DNA of 34,451 nt from Caldilineaceae bacterium (lineage in GTDB: Bacteria; Chloroflexota; Anaerolineae; Caldilineales; Caldilineaceae), in NCBI GenBank assembly GCA_026708085.1, contig JAPOVP010000105.1, forward strand, positions 1 to 34,451, read 5' to 3'. The translations under genes were made by a program, and so were the position numbers. The first letter of the stretch is position 1; every line of letters begins with the position of its first letter. A model generated the notes under the pieces. The model saw only the letters and a list, made by a program, of their open reading frames with translations, was not told the origin of the DNA and did no database searches. Shown in pieces: positions 1 to 7,788 of this stretch.

Positions 1-50
1 GCGGAGCCCCCGCACAAGGGAGGGCCGAATAGGCCCGACCGCACAACTGC

Positions 51-113
51 AGTGGTTAGTGGTCAGTGGTCAGTGGTTAGTGGTTAGTGGTTAGTGGTTA
101 GTGGTTAGTGGCT
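51..113. repeat. 7-bp tandem repeat, nine units
   Basis: Nine consecutive 7-base units of consensus AGTGGTT, with AGTGGTC in units 2 and 3 and AGTGGCT in the last. There are no spacers, so this is a simple microsatellite-like array and not CRISPR. Related AGTGGTTAG words recur in other intergenic gaps of the window (around 2167, 3374, 4742, 14423 and 22803), mostly beside ABC transporter genes. This suggests a dispersed intergenic repeat family rather than chance. Confidence 0.85.
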
Positions 114-131
114 GGGCAATCAGTTGAGGTT

Positions 132-157
132 GGGGGTGGGGGCTGGGTGGGGTAGGG
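132..157 (+). other. G-run cluster, possible G-quadruplex
   Basis: Five G-runs of 5, 5, 3, 4 and 3 bases are separated by loops of 1 to 2 bases. This fits the usual G-quadruplex pattern with very short loops. It lies about 45 bases upstream of the -35 box of the promoter at 201-229, on the non-template strand. The whole stretch 121-222 is G-rich, so the runs could also be a by-product of local composition. A role in transcription is speculation. Confidence 0.4.
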
Positions 158-200
158 AGTGCAGGAGGGGTTGGGGATGGGTGCGGTGGGGGAAGTGTGT

Positions 201-229
201 TTGACAGGGGTGGGGAGGGGTGCTATAGT
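201..229 (+). promoter_or_regulatory. sigma70-type promoter of the first ABC importer operon
   Basis: A perfect -35 box TTGACA (201-206) and a -10 box TATAGT (224-229, 5 of 6 matches to TATAAT) are separated by exactly 17 bases. Transcription would start near 236, giving a leader of about 108 bases before the ATG at 344. That start is preceded by a strong ribosome site, GGAGGAAGG, at 331-339. The leader contains a small palindrome TAGAATTCTA (292-301). Confidence 0.7.
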
Positions 230-343
230 TGCCGGGTAGTTGCCTCACTGTTTTGTCCACCGGATTTGACCAGCGCGAAAGATTGATAGATTAGAATTCT
301 ATAGAGAAGACATAGCGGCTTTGCGCCGAGGGAGGAAGGCACT

Positions 344-2137
344 ATGGCGAGGGGTTCTGTATCACGTCGTGAGTTTATGAAGGGGGCGGCGGTTGCCGGC
401 GGCGGGGTGCTGCTGGCGGGCTGTGCGCCTGAGCCGGCTGCGCCGGAGGCGGTGGCTGAGTCGGCGCCGATGGTGGCGATGACGGCGGAGGAGATTCTGA
501 CGCCGGCGGGGTTGATGCCGGGGTCGCCGGACCATGCGAAGGGCTGGACGACGGATCTGCCGGACCTGCCGGAGGGGATGCCGCTGAATCCGGCGGTGAC
601 GATCACTTCGTTTACACGCACGGACGCGGATACGCGCTTCCAGGGCGACGACGACATTTACGACAATATCAGCCTGCGCTACATCAAGGCGCTGTTCGGC
701 ATCGAGTACGATATCCCGTGGACGTATGTGCAGGGCGATGAGCGGGACCAGAAGATGAACCTGGCGATGGCGGCCGGCGATATTCCGGACTTGATGCCGG
801 GGATCGGGCTGGCGATGTTCCAGGACATGGTGGCGGGCGAACTGGTGGCGGATATTACGGACGTCTATGAGGCGACTGCGCACCCGAAGTGGGTCAAGGA
901 GTCGCAGGCATGGGGCGATAACCAGCTGTGGGCGTACGCGGAGGTGGACGGGCGCAAGATGGCGTTCCCGAGCATTGCCCAGGCGGGCCAGGATGAGCAG
1001 ATTCTGTTTATCCGCACGGACTGGCTGGACAAGGTGGGCATGGATGCGCCGACGACGCTGGAGGAGATGGAGGCGGTGGCGGAGGCTTTCGTCACGAACG
1101 ATCTGGGCGCGGGTCCTCCCGGCACGACTGTGGGGGTGATGGCGTCGCGGGATTTGCAGAGCTGGTACGGCGGTCTTGGACCGGTCTTCGGCGGGTTTGG
1201 CGTGCTGCCGTCGTGGTACTCAAGTGTGAGCACGTTCACGAAGGACGGGCAGGGCGGTCTGAAGTTCGACGGCATCGATCCGGCGATGAAGGATGCCTTG
1301 ACGCTGGTGCGCCGCTGGTACGAGAAGAAGATTCTGAGCCCCGACTTTTTCACGAAGGGTTACCAGGAGAACCGCACCGAGGTCGAGGGCAACCGCGTGG
1401 GCATGAACTACACGCATCCCTGGGGGGGTGTGGTTGCGGGGGCGATCGGCAGCATGGCGAACGATCCCGAGGCCAGCTGGGACTGGTTTGACGTGCCGGC
1501 AGGCCCGGTGCGCAAGGGCAAGAACTACTTCAGCCCGCTGCGCACAGGCGTGTTCCCGTTCCGCAAGGGTTCTGAGCATATTGACAAGATCCTGATGCAG
1601 GCGAACTTCGAGGCGGAGATCGTGCTGAGCCCGCAGCGGCGCTATCACGGTTTTGAAGGGCACAATTACGAGTGGGTCGAGGGCGAGGACAGGGTTGTGC
1701 CACTGTCCGGCGGCACGCATGGGTACGGCATCATCAATACGCGGGGCGGCGCCAACATCAGCCCGACCTCGAACATGAACAACATTCAGTGGAAGCTGAA
1801 TTATAAGGAGACGGTACCGCGCGACGAGTGGGACGCGATGATGGAGCTGCTGCTGGACGACCCGACGGGTCTGCAGACGATGCAGGACGAGGGCTGGCTG
1901 TTCCTGGCGGAGCATTCGCTGGCGGACACGATCCGCAACGAGTGGAATGCGGCGCCGACGGAGCTGCAGAAGGAGAAGTGGACGCAGCTGCAGACGCTGA
2001 CGGATGAGACCTATTTCGCGATCATCACCGGCCAGTTGCCCGTGGACGCGTTTGACGAGTATGTGACGACGTGGCTGGCGCAGGGCGGCGAGGCGGTTTT
2101 GGCCGAAATCAATGAGTGGTGGGCTGCGAAGAGTTGA
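344..2137 (+). CDS. extracellular solute-binding protein, carbohydrate ABC importer (LplA/LipO-like lipoprotein)
   Basis: A 597-residue binding component that would capture a sugar or glycoside outside the membrane and deliver it to the permeases encoded downstream. The N-terminus has a twin-arginine motif (SRREFMK, residues 7-13), a short hydrophobic segment and a lipobox ending LLAGC. Cys27 would therefore be the lipidated residue after Tat export. The mature part has family 1 / LipO-like features, including many Trp and acidic residues typical of sugar sites and a DIPDLMP segment near residue 146. The start is supported by GGAGGAAGG five bases upstream. It is the first gene of an operon with two LplB/LplC-type permeases. 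The substrate cannot be named from sequence. Codons are strongly G-ending (GCG, CTG, GGG). Confidence 0.88.
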   Translation: MARGSVSRREFMKGAAVAGGGVLLAGCAPEPAAPEAVAESAPMVAMTAEEILTPAGLMPGSPDHAKGWTTDLPDLPEGMPLNPAVTITSFTRTDADTRFQGDDDIYDNISLRYIKALFGIEYDIPWTYVQGDERDQKMNLAMAAGDIPDLMPGIGLAMFQDMVAGELVADITDVYEATAHPKWVKESQAWGDNQLWAYAEVDGRKMAFPSIAQAGQDEQILFIRTDWLDKVGMDAPTTLEEMEAVAEAFVTNDLGAGPPGTTVGVMASRDLQSWYGGLGPVFGGFGVLPSWYSSVSTFTKDGQGGLKFDGIDPAMKDALTLVRRWYEKKILSPDFFTKGYQENRTEVEGNRVGMNYTHPWGGVVAGAIGSMANDPEASWDWFDVPAGPVRKGKNYFSPLRTGVFPFRKGSEHIDKILMQANFEAEIVLSPQRRYHGFEGHNYEWVEGEDRVVPLSGGTHGYGIINTRGGANISPTSNMNNIQWKLNYKETVPRDEWDAMMELLLDDPTGLQTMQDEGWLFLAEHSLADTIRNEWNAAPTELQKEKWTQLQTLTDETYFAIITGQLPVDAFDEYVTTWLAQGGEAVLAEINEWWAAKS

Positions 2138-2166
2138 TGAGTTTTTAGTTTCGAGTTTTTAGTTTT

Positions 2167-2207
2167 TAGTGGATAGTGGGCGCTGGCCTGCTATCCACTA
2201 CTTTTTG
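2167..2207 (+). terminator. hairpin plus T-run between binding protein and permease (attenuator-like)
   Basis: A perfect 10-bp inverted repeat, TAGTGGATAG (2167-2176) and CTATCCACTA (2191-2200), encloses a 14-base loop. CTTTTTG follows directly. The permease ATG lies at 2210, only nine bases after the stem, and no clear ribosome site fits between them. In importer operons a partial terminator after the binding-protein gene commonly keeps permease output lower than binding-protein output. That role is inferred here. The AT-rich stem is only moderately stable. Confidence 0.55.
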
Positions 2208-2209
2208 TT

Positions 2210-3160
2210 ATGCAAGTACTGGCTCCGGTTGTAGATGATCTGAAGGAACAGGCGAGCAGGTTTGTTCGTTTTTTGCCGCGGTTGTGGCCGCTGTACGTGA
2301 TGGTGATCCCGGCGCTGATTCATCTGGTGCTGCTGAGCTATTATCCGATGTACGGGATCCGGATCGCGTTCCAGGATTACAAGCCGGCGCTGGGGTTTGC
2401 GAAGTCGCCGTGGGTGGGGCTGAAGCAGTTCCAGCTGATGCTGGAGAACCCGTCGTTCTGGCAGATTTTCCGCAATACGATCGTGATCGCGACGTCGAAG
2501 ATCGTGACGCTGCAGTTCTGTGCGGTTATCCTGGCGCTGCTGCTGAACGAGGTGCGGAAGCTGTTCTACAAGCGGAGCGTGCAGAGCCTGGTGTATCTGC
2601 CCTATTTTCTGTCGTGGATTGTGTTGGGCGGGATCATGCTGGAGATGCTGGGCTCGGCGGGGGTGGTGAACCAGCTGCTGCAGCGGGCGGGAGTGGAGCA
2701 GCCGATCATCTTTTTGGGGAACAACCGGACGTTTGTGCCGACGCTGGTGGCGAGCCATTTGTGGCAGCAGGTGGGGTGGGCGACGATCCTGTATCTGGCG
2801 GCGCTGACGAGTATTGATCCGCAGCTGCTGGAGGCGGCGGCGATCGACGGGGCGGGGCGTTTTCAGCGGGTGCTGTATATCATTTTGCCGGGCGTGCTGC
2901 CGACGCTGCTGCTGGTGCTGTGTCTGGACTTCGGGTTGCTTTTCAATGCGGCGGGGTTCGACCAGGTGTTGAATCTGTACAATCCGGCGGTGTATTCTAC
3001 GGGTGATATTCTGGACACGTGGATTTACCGTGAGGGGCTGCTGGGGGCGCGTTTCAGTCTGGCGACGGCGGTGGGGTTGGTGCGGTCGGTGCTGGGGCTG
3101 ATTTTGATTGTGGTGAGTTTGCGGTTGATTTCGCGTTTTACTGATTATCAGGTTTACTAG
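2210..3160 (+). CDS. carbohydrate ABC importer permease 1 (LplB/UgpA family)
   Basis: A 316-residue inner-membrane permease with about six transmembrane helices. The N-terminal pattern YVMVIPALIHLVLLSYYPMYG is typical of LplB/YtcP-type transporters. The cytoplasmic EAA loop that contacts the ATPase is visible as EAAAIDGAGRFQRVLYIILP at about residues 222-241. It pairs with the permease at 4766-5653, and the binding protein lies just upstream. No ATPase is encoded in this operon, so it would have to borrow a shared MsmX-type ATPase encoded elsewhere. There is no convincing ribosome site before the ATG; a hairpin sits immediately upstream. The start is kept because the preceding residues fit the family length. 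Confidence 0.88.
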   Translation: MQVLAPVVDDLKEQASRFVRFLPRLWPLYVMVIPALIHLVLLSYYPMYGIRIAFQDYKPALGFAKSPWVGLKQFQLMLENPSFWQIFRNTIVIATSKIVTLQFCAVILALLLNEVRKLFYKRSVQSLVYLPYFLSWIVLGGIMLEMLGSAGVVNQLLQRAGVEQPIIFLGNNRTFVPTLVASHLWQQVGWATILYLAALTSIDPQLLEAAAIDGAGRFQRVLYIILPGVLPTLLLVLCLDFGLLFNAAGFDQVLNLYNPAVYSTGDILDTWIYREGLLGARFSLATAVGLVRSVLGLILIVVSLRLISRFTDYQVY

Positions 3161-3209
3161 CTCTTAGGCTGCGTTGACATTTTGGGGTTGTGAGGAACAA
3201 AACCAATCT

Positions 3210-3286
3210 ATCCGCGAAGGCACGCGAAGGGGCGCGAAGAACACCTTTTTTTCCACGAAGGGCCACGAAGGGCCGCGAAGAACACC
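3210..3286 (+). repeat. CGCGAAG-rich dispersed repeat, copy 1
   Basis: This begins ATCCGCGAAG, continues with ACGCGAAGG and GGCGCGAAG, then AACACC and a T-run. A second part follows with CACGAAGGGCC units and another CGCGAAGAACACC. Copies at 4597, 7319 and 7789 start with the same words in the same orientation. The rest of the gap 3161-3492 holds no gene that I can support. A short AGTGGTTCGTGG word lies near 3380. Confidence 0.85.
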
Positions 3287-3492
3287 AAAGGCTACTGGGA
3301 TTTTCGTTGCATGAATGCGCGGGTCAGTCGCACTTTGCTGCCGTTAATCGCTGCTCTGAGTAACGTCAAGGGGCACTAGTCAGTGGTTCGTGGGGCCTTG
3401 CTAGTTGGGGGAGGCCATTTGTTTGAGTGAAGATAGGAAGGACATCTTGCAGGCGGTTGGTGTAAATGCAGTTTAAGGAAAGGAAAGAAACA

Positions 3493-4521
3493 ATGACAAA
3501 GCATATAGTTTCGCGACGTTCATTTGTCAAGACGGCGGCTGTGGCGTCGTTGGGGATCGCCCTGGCGGCCTGCCAGCCAATACCGCCCATGGACGACGCT
3601 GAACCGGCCATGGGCCCGGTAACCGCCGCCCAGGTGACGGACGCCGAAAGCCTCAAGGCCTGGGTCCTCGCAGCCCACGCCGAAATCCAAAGGATCGCCA
3701 TAAACCTGGACGCAGCGGCGAAGCTCAAGCAGTGGGTCAAAACGGAGGGCGACTGGAAATCCGGCTCGACCTTCCTCATCATCTTCGCCACTAACGGAAA
3801 CGTCTACGCCCACGGGAACGACCGTGGCGCCGAAGACAGAAACCTGCTTGACATGGAGGACGAACGCGGAACCAAAGTCGTCGAGGAACTCCTGGCAGCC
3901 GCTGCACAAGGCGGCGGTTTCGTCGAATACTACGACGACGGGCTGAAGACCGCATACGCCGTCCCATTCAGACGACAGTTCGTGCTCGTCGGCGGCTACT
4001 CGCAGGACGTCTCCGATGTCGAAGTCCGCATCGCCGATCTTCCCACGCCCGCGGTCACCGCCTCCGAAGTCGTGGACCGCGAGACACTGATCACCTTTGT
4101 GGAGGAGGCGGCCAGGATCTACCAGGAGGCCCTCAGGTTCGAAGGCGGTCCCCCCCTCGTCGAGATCAAGAACGCCTTCCGGGTGGAAGGCGGTGACTGG
4201 AAGGTAGGCTCGATCTACCTGTATGTCGTGAGCGGCGGGGGCGTCACCCTATTTCACGGCACTGAGCCCTTCCGCGAAGGCAATCCCACCGACATGACCA
4301 GGACCGACGTCAATGGCGTGCCGTTCGCCGAGGAGTTGATCGGAGGCGCACGCCGCGAAGGGCGGAAGTTTTTGCGGTATCACTACGACGACCCCTCCAT
4401 CGAAGGTGACGAGGACACCGGTTCGCCCAAGCTCGGCTACGCCGTCAGCCTGCAGGTTGGCGAATCCGAAGAGAAGATGGTCATCGGTTCCGGCATTTAT
4501 ATTCCCGTAGAGGAGGAGTGA
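3493..4521 (+). CDS. twin-Cache-domain Tat lipoprotein
   Basis: A 342-residue exported ligand-sensing or ligand-binding protein. The ATG at 3493 was chosen over an in-frame ATG at 3466 because AAGGAAAGGAAAG precedes it and the Tat motif SRRSFVK then sits at residues 7-13. A lipobox places the lipidated Cys at residue 27. Two repeats of a small Cache fold follow, at about residues 48-170 and 183-340. Both carry the pattern DWK-GS followed by a hydrophobic strand, AHG/FHG, N-x-x-DM and FVEEL/FAEEL. The second matches single-Cache type 2 sensors best. No output domain or transmembrane helix is present, so any signalling would need a partner. The gene sits between two permease genes that normally adjoin. 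Repeat copies flank it, and its codons end mostly in C (GCC, GAC, CTC), unlike its neighbours. It probably arrived by insertion. Confidence 0.8.
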   Translation: MTKHIVSRRSFVKTAAVASLGIALAACQPIPPMDDAEPAMGPVTAAQVTDAESLKAWVLAAHAEIQRIAINLDAAAKLKQWVKTEGDWKSGSTFLIIFATNGNVYAHGNDRGAEDRNLLDMEDERGTKVVEELLAAAAQGGGFVEYYDDGLKTAYAVPFRRQFVLVGGYSQDVSDVEVRIADLPTPAVTASEVVDRETLITFVEEAARIYQEALRFEGGPPLVEIKNAFRVEGGDWKVGSIYLYVVSGGGVTLFHGTEPFREGNPTDMTRTDVNGVPFAEELIGGARREGRKFLRYHYDDPSIEGDEDTGSPKLGYAVSLQVGESEEKMVIGSGIYIPVEEE

Positions 4522-4596
4522 CCGCCAAGAACAGAACGTCTGCAGGTCGGTTCGGGACGTCTTTTGCTGGAATCTTGTTGTAGACACGACTTTTCG

Positions 4597-4664
4597 ATCC
4601 GCGAAGTCACGCGAAGGGGCGCGAAGAACACCTTTCTTGGTTCCAGGGAGGGACACGAAGGGCC
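4597..4664 (+). repeat. CGCGAAG-rich dispersed repeat, copy 2
   Basis: ATCCGCGAAG, TCACGCGAAGG, GGCGCGAAGAACACC and a T-rich stretch are followed by a CACGAAGGGCC unit. This is the same two-part order as copy 1 on the other side of the Cache gene, in the same orientation. The remainder of the gap up to 4765 holds only an AGTGGTTAG word near 4743 and the AGGGAAA ribosome site of the next permease. Confidence 0.85.
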
Positions 4665-4765
4665 CATGAGGGAGCAAAAACCAGGGCACCCACAAGGGGT
4701 GTCCCTACGGTAGGGATGGCTGGCTGAAATGTCAACGAGCGCTAGTGGTTAGTTAGGGAAACGCG

Positions 4766-5653
4766 ATGAACAGGGCGGAGCGGCGGGGGTTTGGGTCGCG
4801 GGTTTTTGACATATTCAATCATACGTTCCTGCTGGTGCTGGGGCTGTCTTGCGTTATTCCGTTGATTCATCTGCTGGCGCTTTCGTTCAGCGACCGGGCG
4901 GCGGCGACGGGCGGGTTGGTGACGCTGTGGCCGGTGCGGCCGACGTCGATCACGTATGAGAAGGTGCTGGAGGCGGGCGTCTTTCTGAACGCGTTCTGGA
5001 TTTCGGTGATACGGACGGTGATCGGGACGACGCTGCAGATGACGCTGGTGGTTTTGATCTCGTTCCCGCTGTCGAAGAGCAAGGAGGAGATGCCGTTCCG
5101 GAACATTATCATGGGCTCGGTGGTGTTCGCGTATCTGTTCAACGGGGGGCTGATCCCGTGGTTCCTGGTGATACGCAAGCTGGGCATGCTGAACACGATC
5201 TGGGCGCTGATCATTCCGCAGGCGCTGCCGCTGTGGAACGTGATTCTGATGATGAATTTTTTCCGGCGGGTGCCGAAGGAGCTGGAGGAGGCCTCGATCA
5301 TCGACGGGGCCACGTACTGGCAGATCCTGCTGCACGTTTATCTGCCGATCTCGGTGCCGGCGCTGGCGACGTTGACGCTGTTCGGCGCGGTGGGGCACTG
5401 GAACGCGTGGTTTGACGGGATGATTCTGATTGCGGACCGGGACTTGATCCCGTTGCAGACGTTTTTGCGCACGGTGGTGGTGAAGATGGACATGAACGAG
5501 TTCATGCGCAATCCTGAGGATTTCGACATGTTCTCGGACCGTTCGCTGCGGGCGGCGCAGACGCTGGTGACGGTCGTCCCCATTCTGGTTGTATACCCCT
5601 TTTTGCAACGTTATTTTGTCAGCGGCATCACGCTCGGCGCCCTGAAGGGCTGA
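4766..5653 (+). CDS. carbohydrate ABC importer permease 2 (LplC/MalG family)
   Basis: A 295-residue inner-membrane permease, the partner of the 2210-3160 protein. The N-terminal FNHTFLLVLGLSCVIPLIHL segment and six predicted helices fit LplC/YtcP-like subunits. The EAA loop appears as EEASIIDGATYWQILLHVYL around residues 173-192. The C-terminus ends with the usual FLQRYFVSGITLGALKG pattern, so the protein is complete. The ribosome site is AGGGAAA about six bases before the ATG. The stop codon is three bases from the start of the chaperonin-like gene, which implies co-transcription and probably translational coupling. Confidence 0.9.
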   Translation: MNRAERRGFGSRVFDIFNHTFLLVLGLSCVIPLIHLLALSFSDRAAATGGLVTLWPVRPTSITYEKVLEAGVFLNAFWISVIRTVIGTTLQMTLVVLISFPLSKSKEEMPFRNIIMGSVVFAYLFNGGLIPWFLVIRKLGMLNTIWALIIPQALPLWNVILMMNFFRRVPKELEEASIIDGATYWQILLHVYLPISVPALATLTLFGAVGHWNAWFDGMILIADRDLIPLQTFLRTVVVKMDMNEFMRNPEDFDMFSDRSLRAAQTLVTVVPILVVYPFLQRYFVSGITLGALKG

Positions 5654-5656
5654 GGC

Positions 5657-7309
5657 ATGCCGAAACGTTCGCGGTCGTCTGCGGGCGGTTCGGCCGCGCC
5701 TGCGGTGCGGGCGCCGTCGGTTGTGTTCGGGGCGAATTGCCGCGAGCCGATGCGGCGCGGGTTCGACACGCTGGCGCGGCTGCTCTCGCTGACGCTGGGT
5801 CCGCGGGGCGGGAATATCGTGAGCCAGCGGGTGAATACTGCGGGTTTTGAGCCGTTGGAGGACGGGGCGACGATCGCGCGGCGGTTTACGGAGCTGCCGG
5901 ACCGGGTGGAGAATGCGGGCGCGATGATGATGCGGCACATTGTGTGGCATATGCGCGAGCGGTTCGGGGACGGAAGCGTGACGGCGGCAGTGCTGGCGCG
6001 GGGGATTGCGGGTGAGATGCACCGGCTGATCGCGGGCGGTGCGGACCCGGTGCTGCTGCAGCGGGGGCTGGAGAAGGGTGTGCAGGCGGCGGTTGCAGCG
6101 CTGGACGAGATGTCGATGCCGTTGACTGAGCCGGAGCACGTGGCAGGGGTGGCGCGGGCGGTGATCGATGATGCCGAGGTGGCGCAGCTGCTGGCGGAGA
6201 TGATGGAGGTGCTGGGGCCGTACGGGAATATTCTGATCCAGCCGGGGTACGGGCTTGGGCACACATACGGGTTCCGCGAGGGGTCACGCTTTGCGGGGGA
6301 GTATATTTCGCGCTATCTGCTGAGCGACAAGTTCCGGCATATTGCGGCGATGGACGAGCCGCACGTGGTGGTGGCGGACTTCCATTTTGAGGAGCCGGGC
6401 CACGTGCTGCATCTGCTGGACCTGGTTACGCAGGCGGGCGGGGAGAGGCTGTTCATCATCTGCAAGAATATGTGGGAAAGGGCGATCGATGCGCTGGTGG
6501 CGGCGAACCGGCGGGGGCCGGTGACGACGTATGCGGCGCGGATCAAGCCAGTGGAGGATCTGCGGCGGGATATGATGCGTGATTTTGCGCTGCTGACGGG
6601 GGCCAGTTTTATCACGGACGTGGCGGGTATGGGGCCGCAGGATCTGGCGGTCGCGGACCTGGGGCGGGCGGAGCGGCTGGTGGCGACGGAGGAGTATGTG
6701 TCGTTGGTGGGCGGCGGCGGGGACGCGGCGGCGGTGGAGGCGCAGACGGACACGCTGCAGAGCCGGTTGGCGCTGGTGGATGAGCGTGAGGAGAGGGAGT
6801 TGCTGCGCGAGCGGATCGGGCGTCTGCAGGGCGGAATTGGTGAGCTGCGGGTGGGTGCGTATACGGAGAGCGAGCGCAATGCGCTGGTGGAGAGGGCGGC
6901 TCATGCGGTGAAGGTTGTGCAGGTGGGGCTGGAGGGCGGTGTGGTGCCGGGCGGGGGCGCGGCTCTTTTGGACGCGGCGCCGGCGGTGGAGGCGGCGGCG
7001 ACGGGTCACTCGGAGGAGGCGATGGGGATGCGGGCGCTGGCACGGGCGTTGGAGGAGCCGGTGCGGGTGATCGCGGCGAATGCGGATGCATACGGGCCGC
7101 TGGTGGTTGCGGAGTGTCGGGAGCGGGGGCAGGGGTACGCGTATGAGGTGGGTGCGGGGTGTGTGCGTAGTATGGCGGAGGCGGGGATTGTGGATCCGAC
7201 GCTGGTGGTGAAGGGGGCGTTGGAGCAGGCGGCGAGTGGGGCGGCGATGTTGATTTCGGCAGAGGCGTTGGTGGTGCCGCGGGAGCCGGAGGCGGTTTAC
7301 AGACCGTGA
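5657..7309 (+). CDS. divergent GroEL-like chaperonin (Cpn60 family paralogue)
   Basis: A 550-residue protein that aligns along its whole length with GroEL. Seen are TLGPRGGN (residues 46-53, nucleotide P-loop region), EDG (68-70, matching Asp52 of GroEL), GDGS (104-107, Asp87), ILIQPG and EGSRFAGEYIS at the intermediate/apical junction, GGVVPGGG (427-434) and VDPTLVV (512-518). The catalytic Asp398 position reads VERAAHA, so it is Arg413 here. The Gly-Gly-Met tail is missing and the first 20 residues are a basic, Ser/Ala-rich extension. ATP hydrolysis is therefore probably weak or lost. It may act as a ring scaffold or specialised holdase for an importer component; that is inference. No groES lies nearby. 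It is coupled to the upstream permease by a 3-base gap. A housekeeping GroEL is presumably elsewhere in the genome. Confidence 0.85.
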   Translation: MPKRSRSSAGGSAAPAVRAPSVVFGANCREPMRRGFDTLARLLSLTLGPRGGNIVSQRVNTAGFEPLEDGATIARRFTELPDRVENAGAMMMRHIVWHMRERFGDGSVTAAVLARGIAGEMHRLIAGGADPVLLQRGLEKGVQAAVAALDEMSMPLTEPEHVAGVARAVIDDAEVAQLLAEMMEVLGPYGNILIQPGYGLGHTYGFREGSRFAGEYISRYLLSDKFRHIAAMDEPHVVVADFHFEEPGHVLHLLDLVTQAGGERLFIICKNMWERAIDALVAANRRGPVTTYAARIKPVEDLRRDMMRDFALLTGASFITDVAGMGPQDLAVADLGRAERLVATEEYVSLVGGGGDAAAVEAQTDTLQSRLALVDEREERELLRERIGRLQGGIGELRVGAYTESERNALVERAAHAVKVVQVGLEGGVVPGGGAALLDAAPAVEAAATGHSEEAMGMRALARALEEPVRVIAANADAYGPLVVAECRERGQGYAYEVGAGCVRSMAEAGIVDPTLVVKGALEQAASGAAMLISAEALVVPREPEAVYRP

Positions 7310-7318
7310 ACTGCATTT

Positions 7319-7362
7319 ATCCGCGAAGGGACGCGAAGGGGCGCGAAGAACACCTCTTTTTT
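7319..7362 (+). repeat. CGCGAAG-rich dispersed repeat, copy 3
   Basis: ATCCGCGAAG, GGACGCGAAGG and GGCGCGAAGAACACC followed by a T-run. This is the first part of the composite repeat only. It begins nine bases after the chaperonin stop codon and ends about 20 bases before the GxxExxY start codon. Confidence 0.85.
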
Positions 7363-7382
7363 GAAACAGATGTGGGAGGGGA

Positions 7383-7775
7383 ATGGGCGAACTGATTCTG
7401 AAGGATGAGGTGTATGCTGTTGTGGGCGCGGCTATGGAGGTGAAGCGGGTGCTTGGTGCGGGTTTTCTTGAGGGTGTGTATCAGGAAGCGATGTTAGTTG
7501 AATTGACCGCTAGAGGAGTTCCCGTTGAGGCGGAAAAGCCGATCGACATTAAGTATAAGGGGCAGTGCCTGGCTCACCGCTACTTTGCGGATCTGGTCTG
7601 TTTTGGCCAGGTTATCGTTGAATTGAAGGCGATCAACCGTCTGTCAGGACAGGAAGAAGCCCAAGTTCTCAACTACCTGAAGGCGACTGGCTTCAAGGTC
7701 GGTGTTCTTATTAATTTCGGCAGCGCTGGCATGCTGGAATGGAAGCGATTTGCCAACACGCAGGCCGATCGGTAG
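7383..7775 (+). CDS. GxxExxY protein (PD-(D/E)XK nuclease-fold family)
   Basis: A 130-residue protein with the family signature Gly27-x-x-Glu30-x-x-Tyr33 (GFLEGVY). It also shows a nuclease-like core: Asp70 in YFADLVC and Glu80-x-Lys82 in IVELKAI, followed by the conserved EAQVLNYLKAT segment (92-102). The Pfam grouping of this family (PDDEXK_3) implies a nuclease fold, but to my knowledge the biological role is unsettled. The start has a strong ribosome site, GGGAGGGGA. The gene is bracketed by direct copies of the CGCGAAG repeat at 7319 and 7789. It could be the protein of a small mobile unit, or could simply tolerate insertion of the repeats. Confidence 0.88.
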   Translation: MGELILKDEVYAVVGAAMEVKRVLGAGFLEGVYQEAMLVELTARGVPVEAEKPIDIKYKGQCLAHRYFADLVCFGQVIVELKAINRLSGQEEAQVLNYLKATGFKVGVLINFGSAGMLEWKRFANTQADR

Positions 7776-7788
7776 AGAACTCCTGGTT

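Noticed and set aside
51..113. CRISPR-like array
   Set aside because: Units are contiguous, 7 bases long and without spacers; no cas genes are present.
265..297. Second promoter TTGACC with TAGAAT upstream of the first binding protein
   Set aside because: The spacing of 21 bases is too long; the promoter at 201-229 is much better.
4742..6262. Long minus-strand open frame of 506 codons opposite permease 2 and the chaperonin-like gene
   Set aside because: It is Arg/His/Pro/Gln-rich, spans two real genes and their junction, and arises because G-ending codons on the plus strand leave few stops in this frame. It shows no family features.
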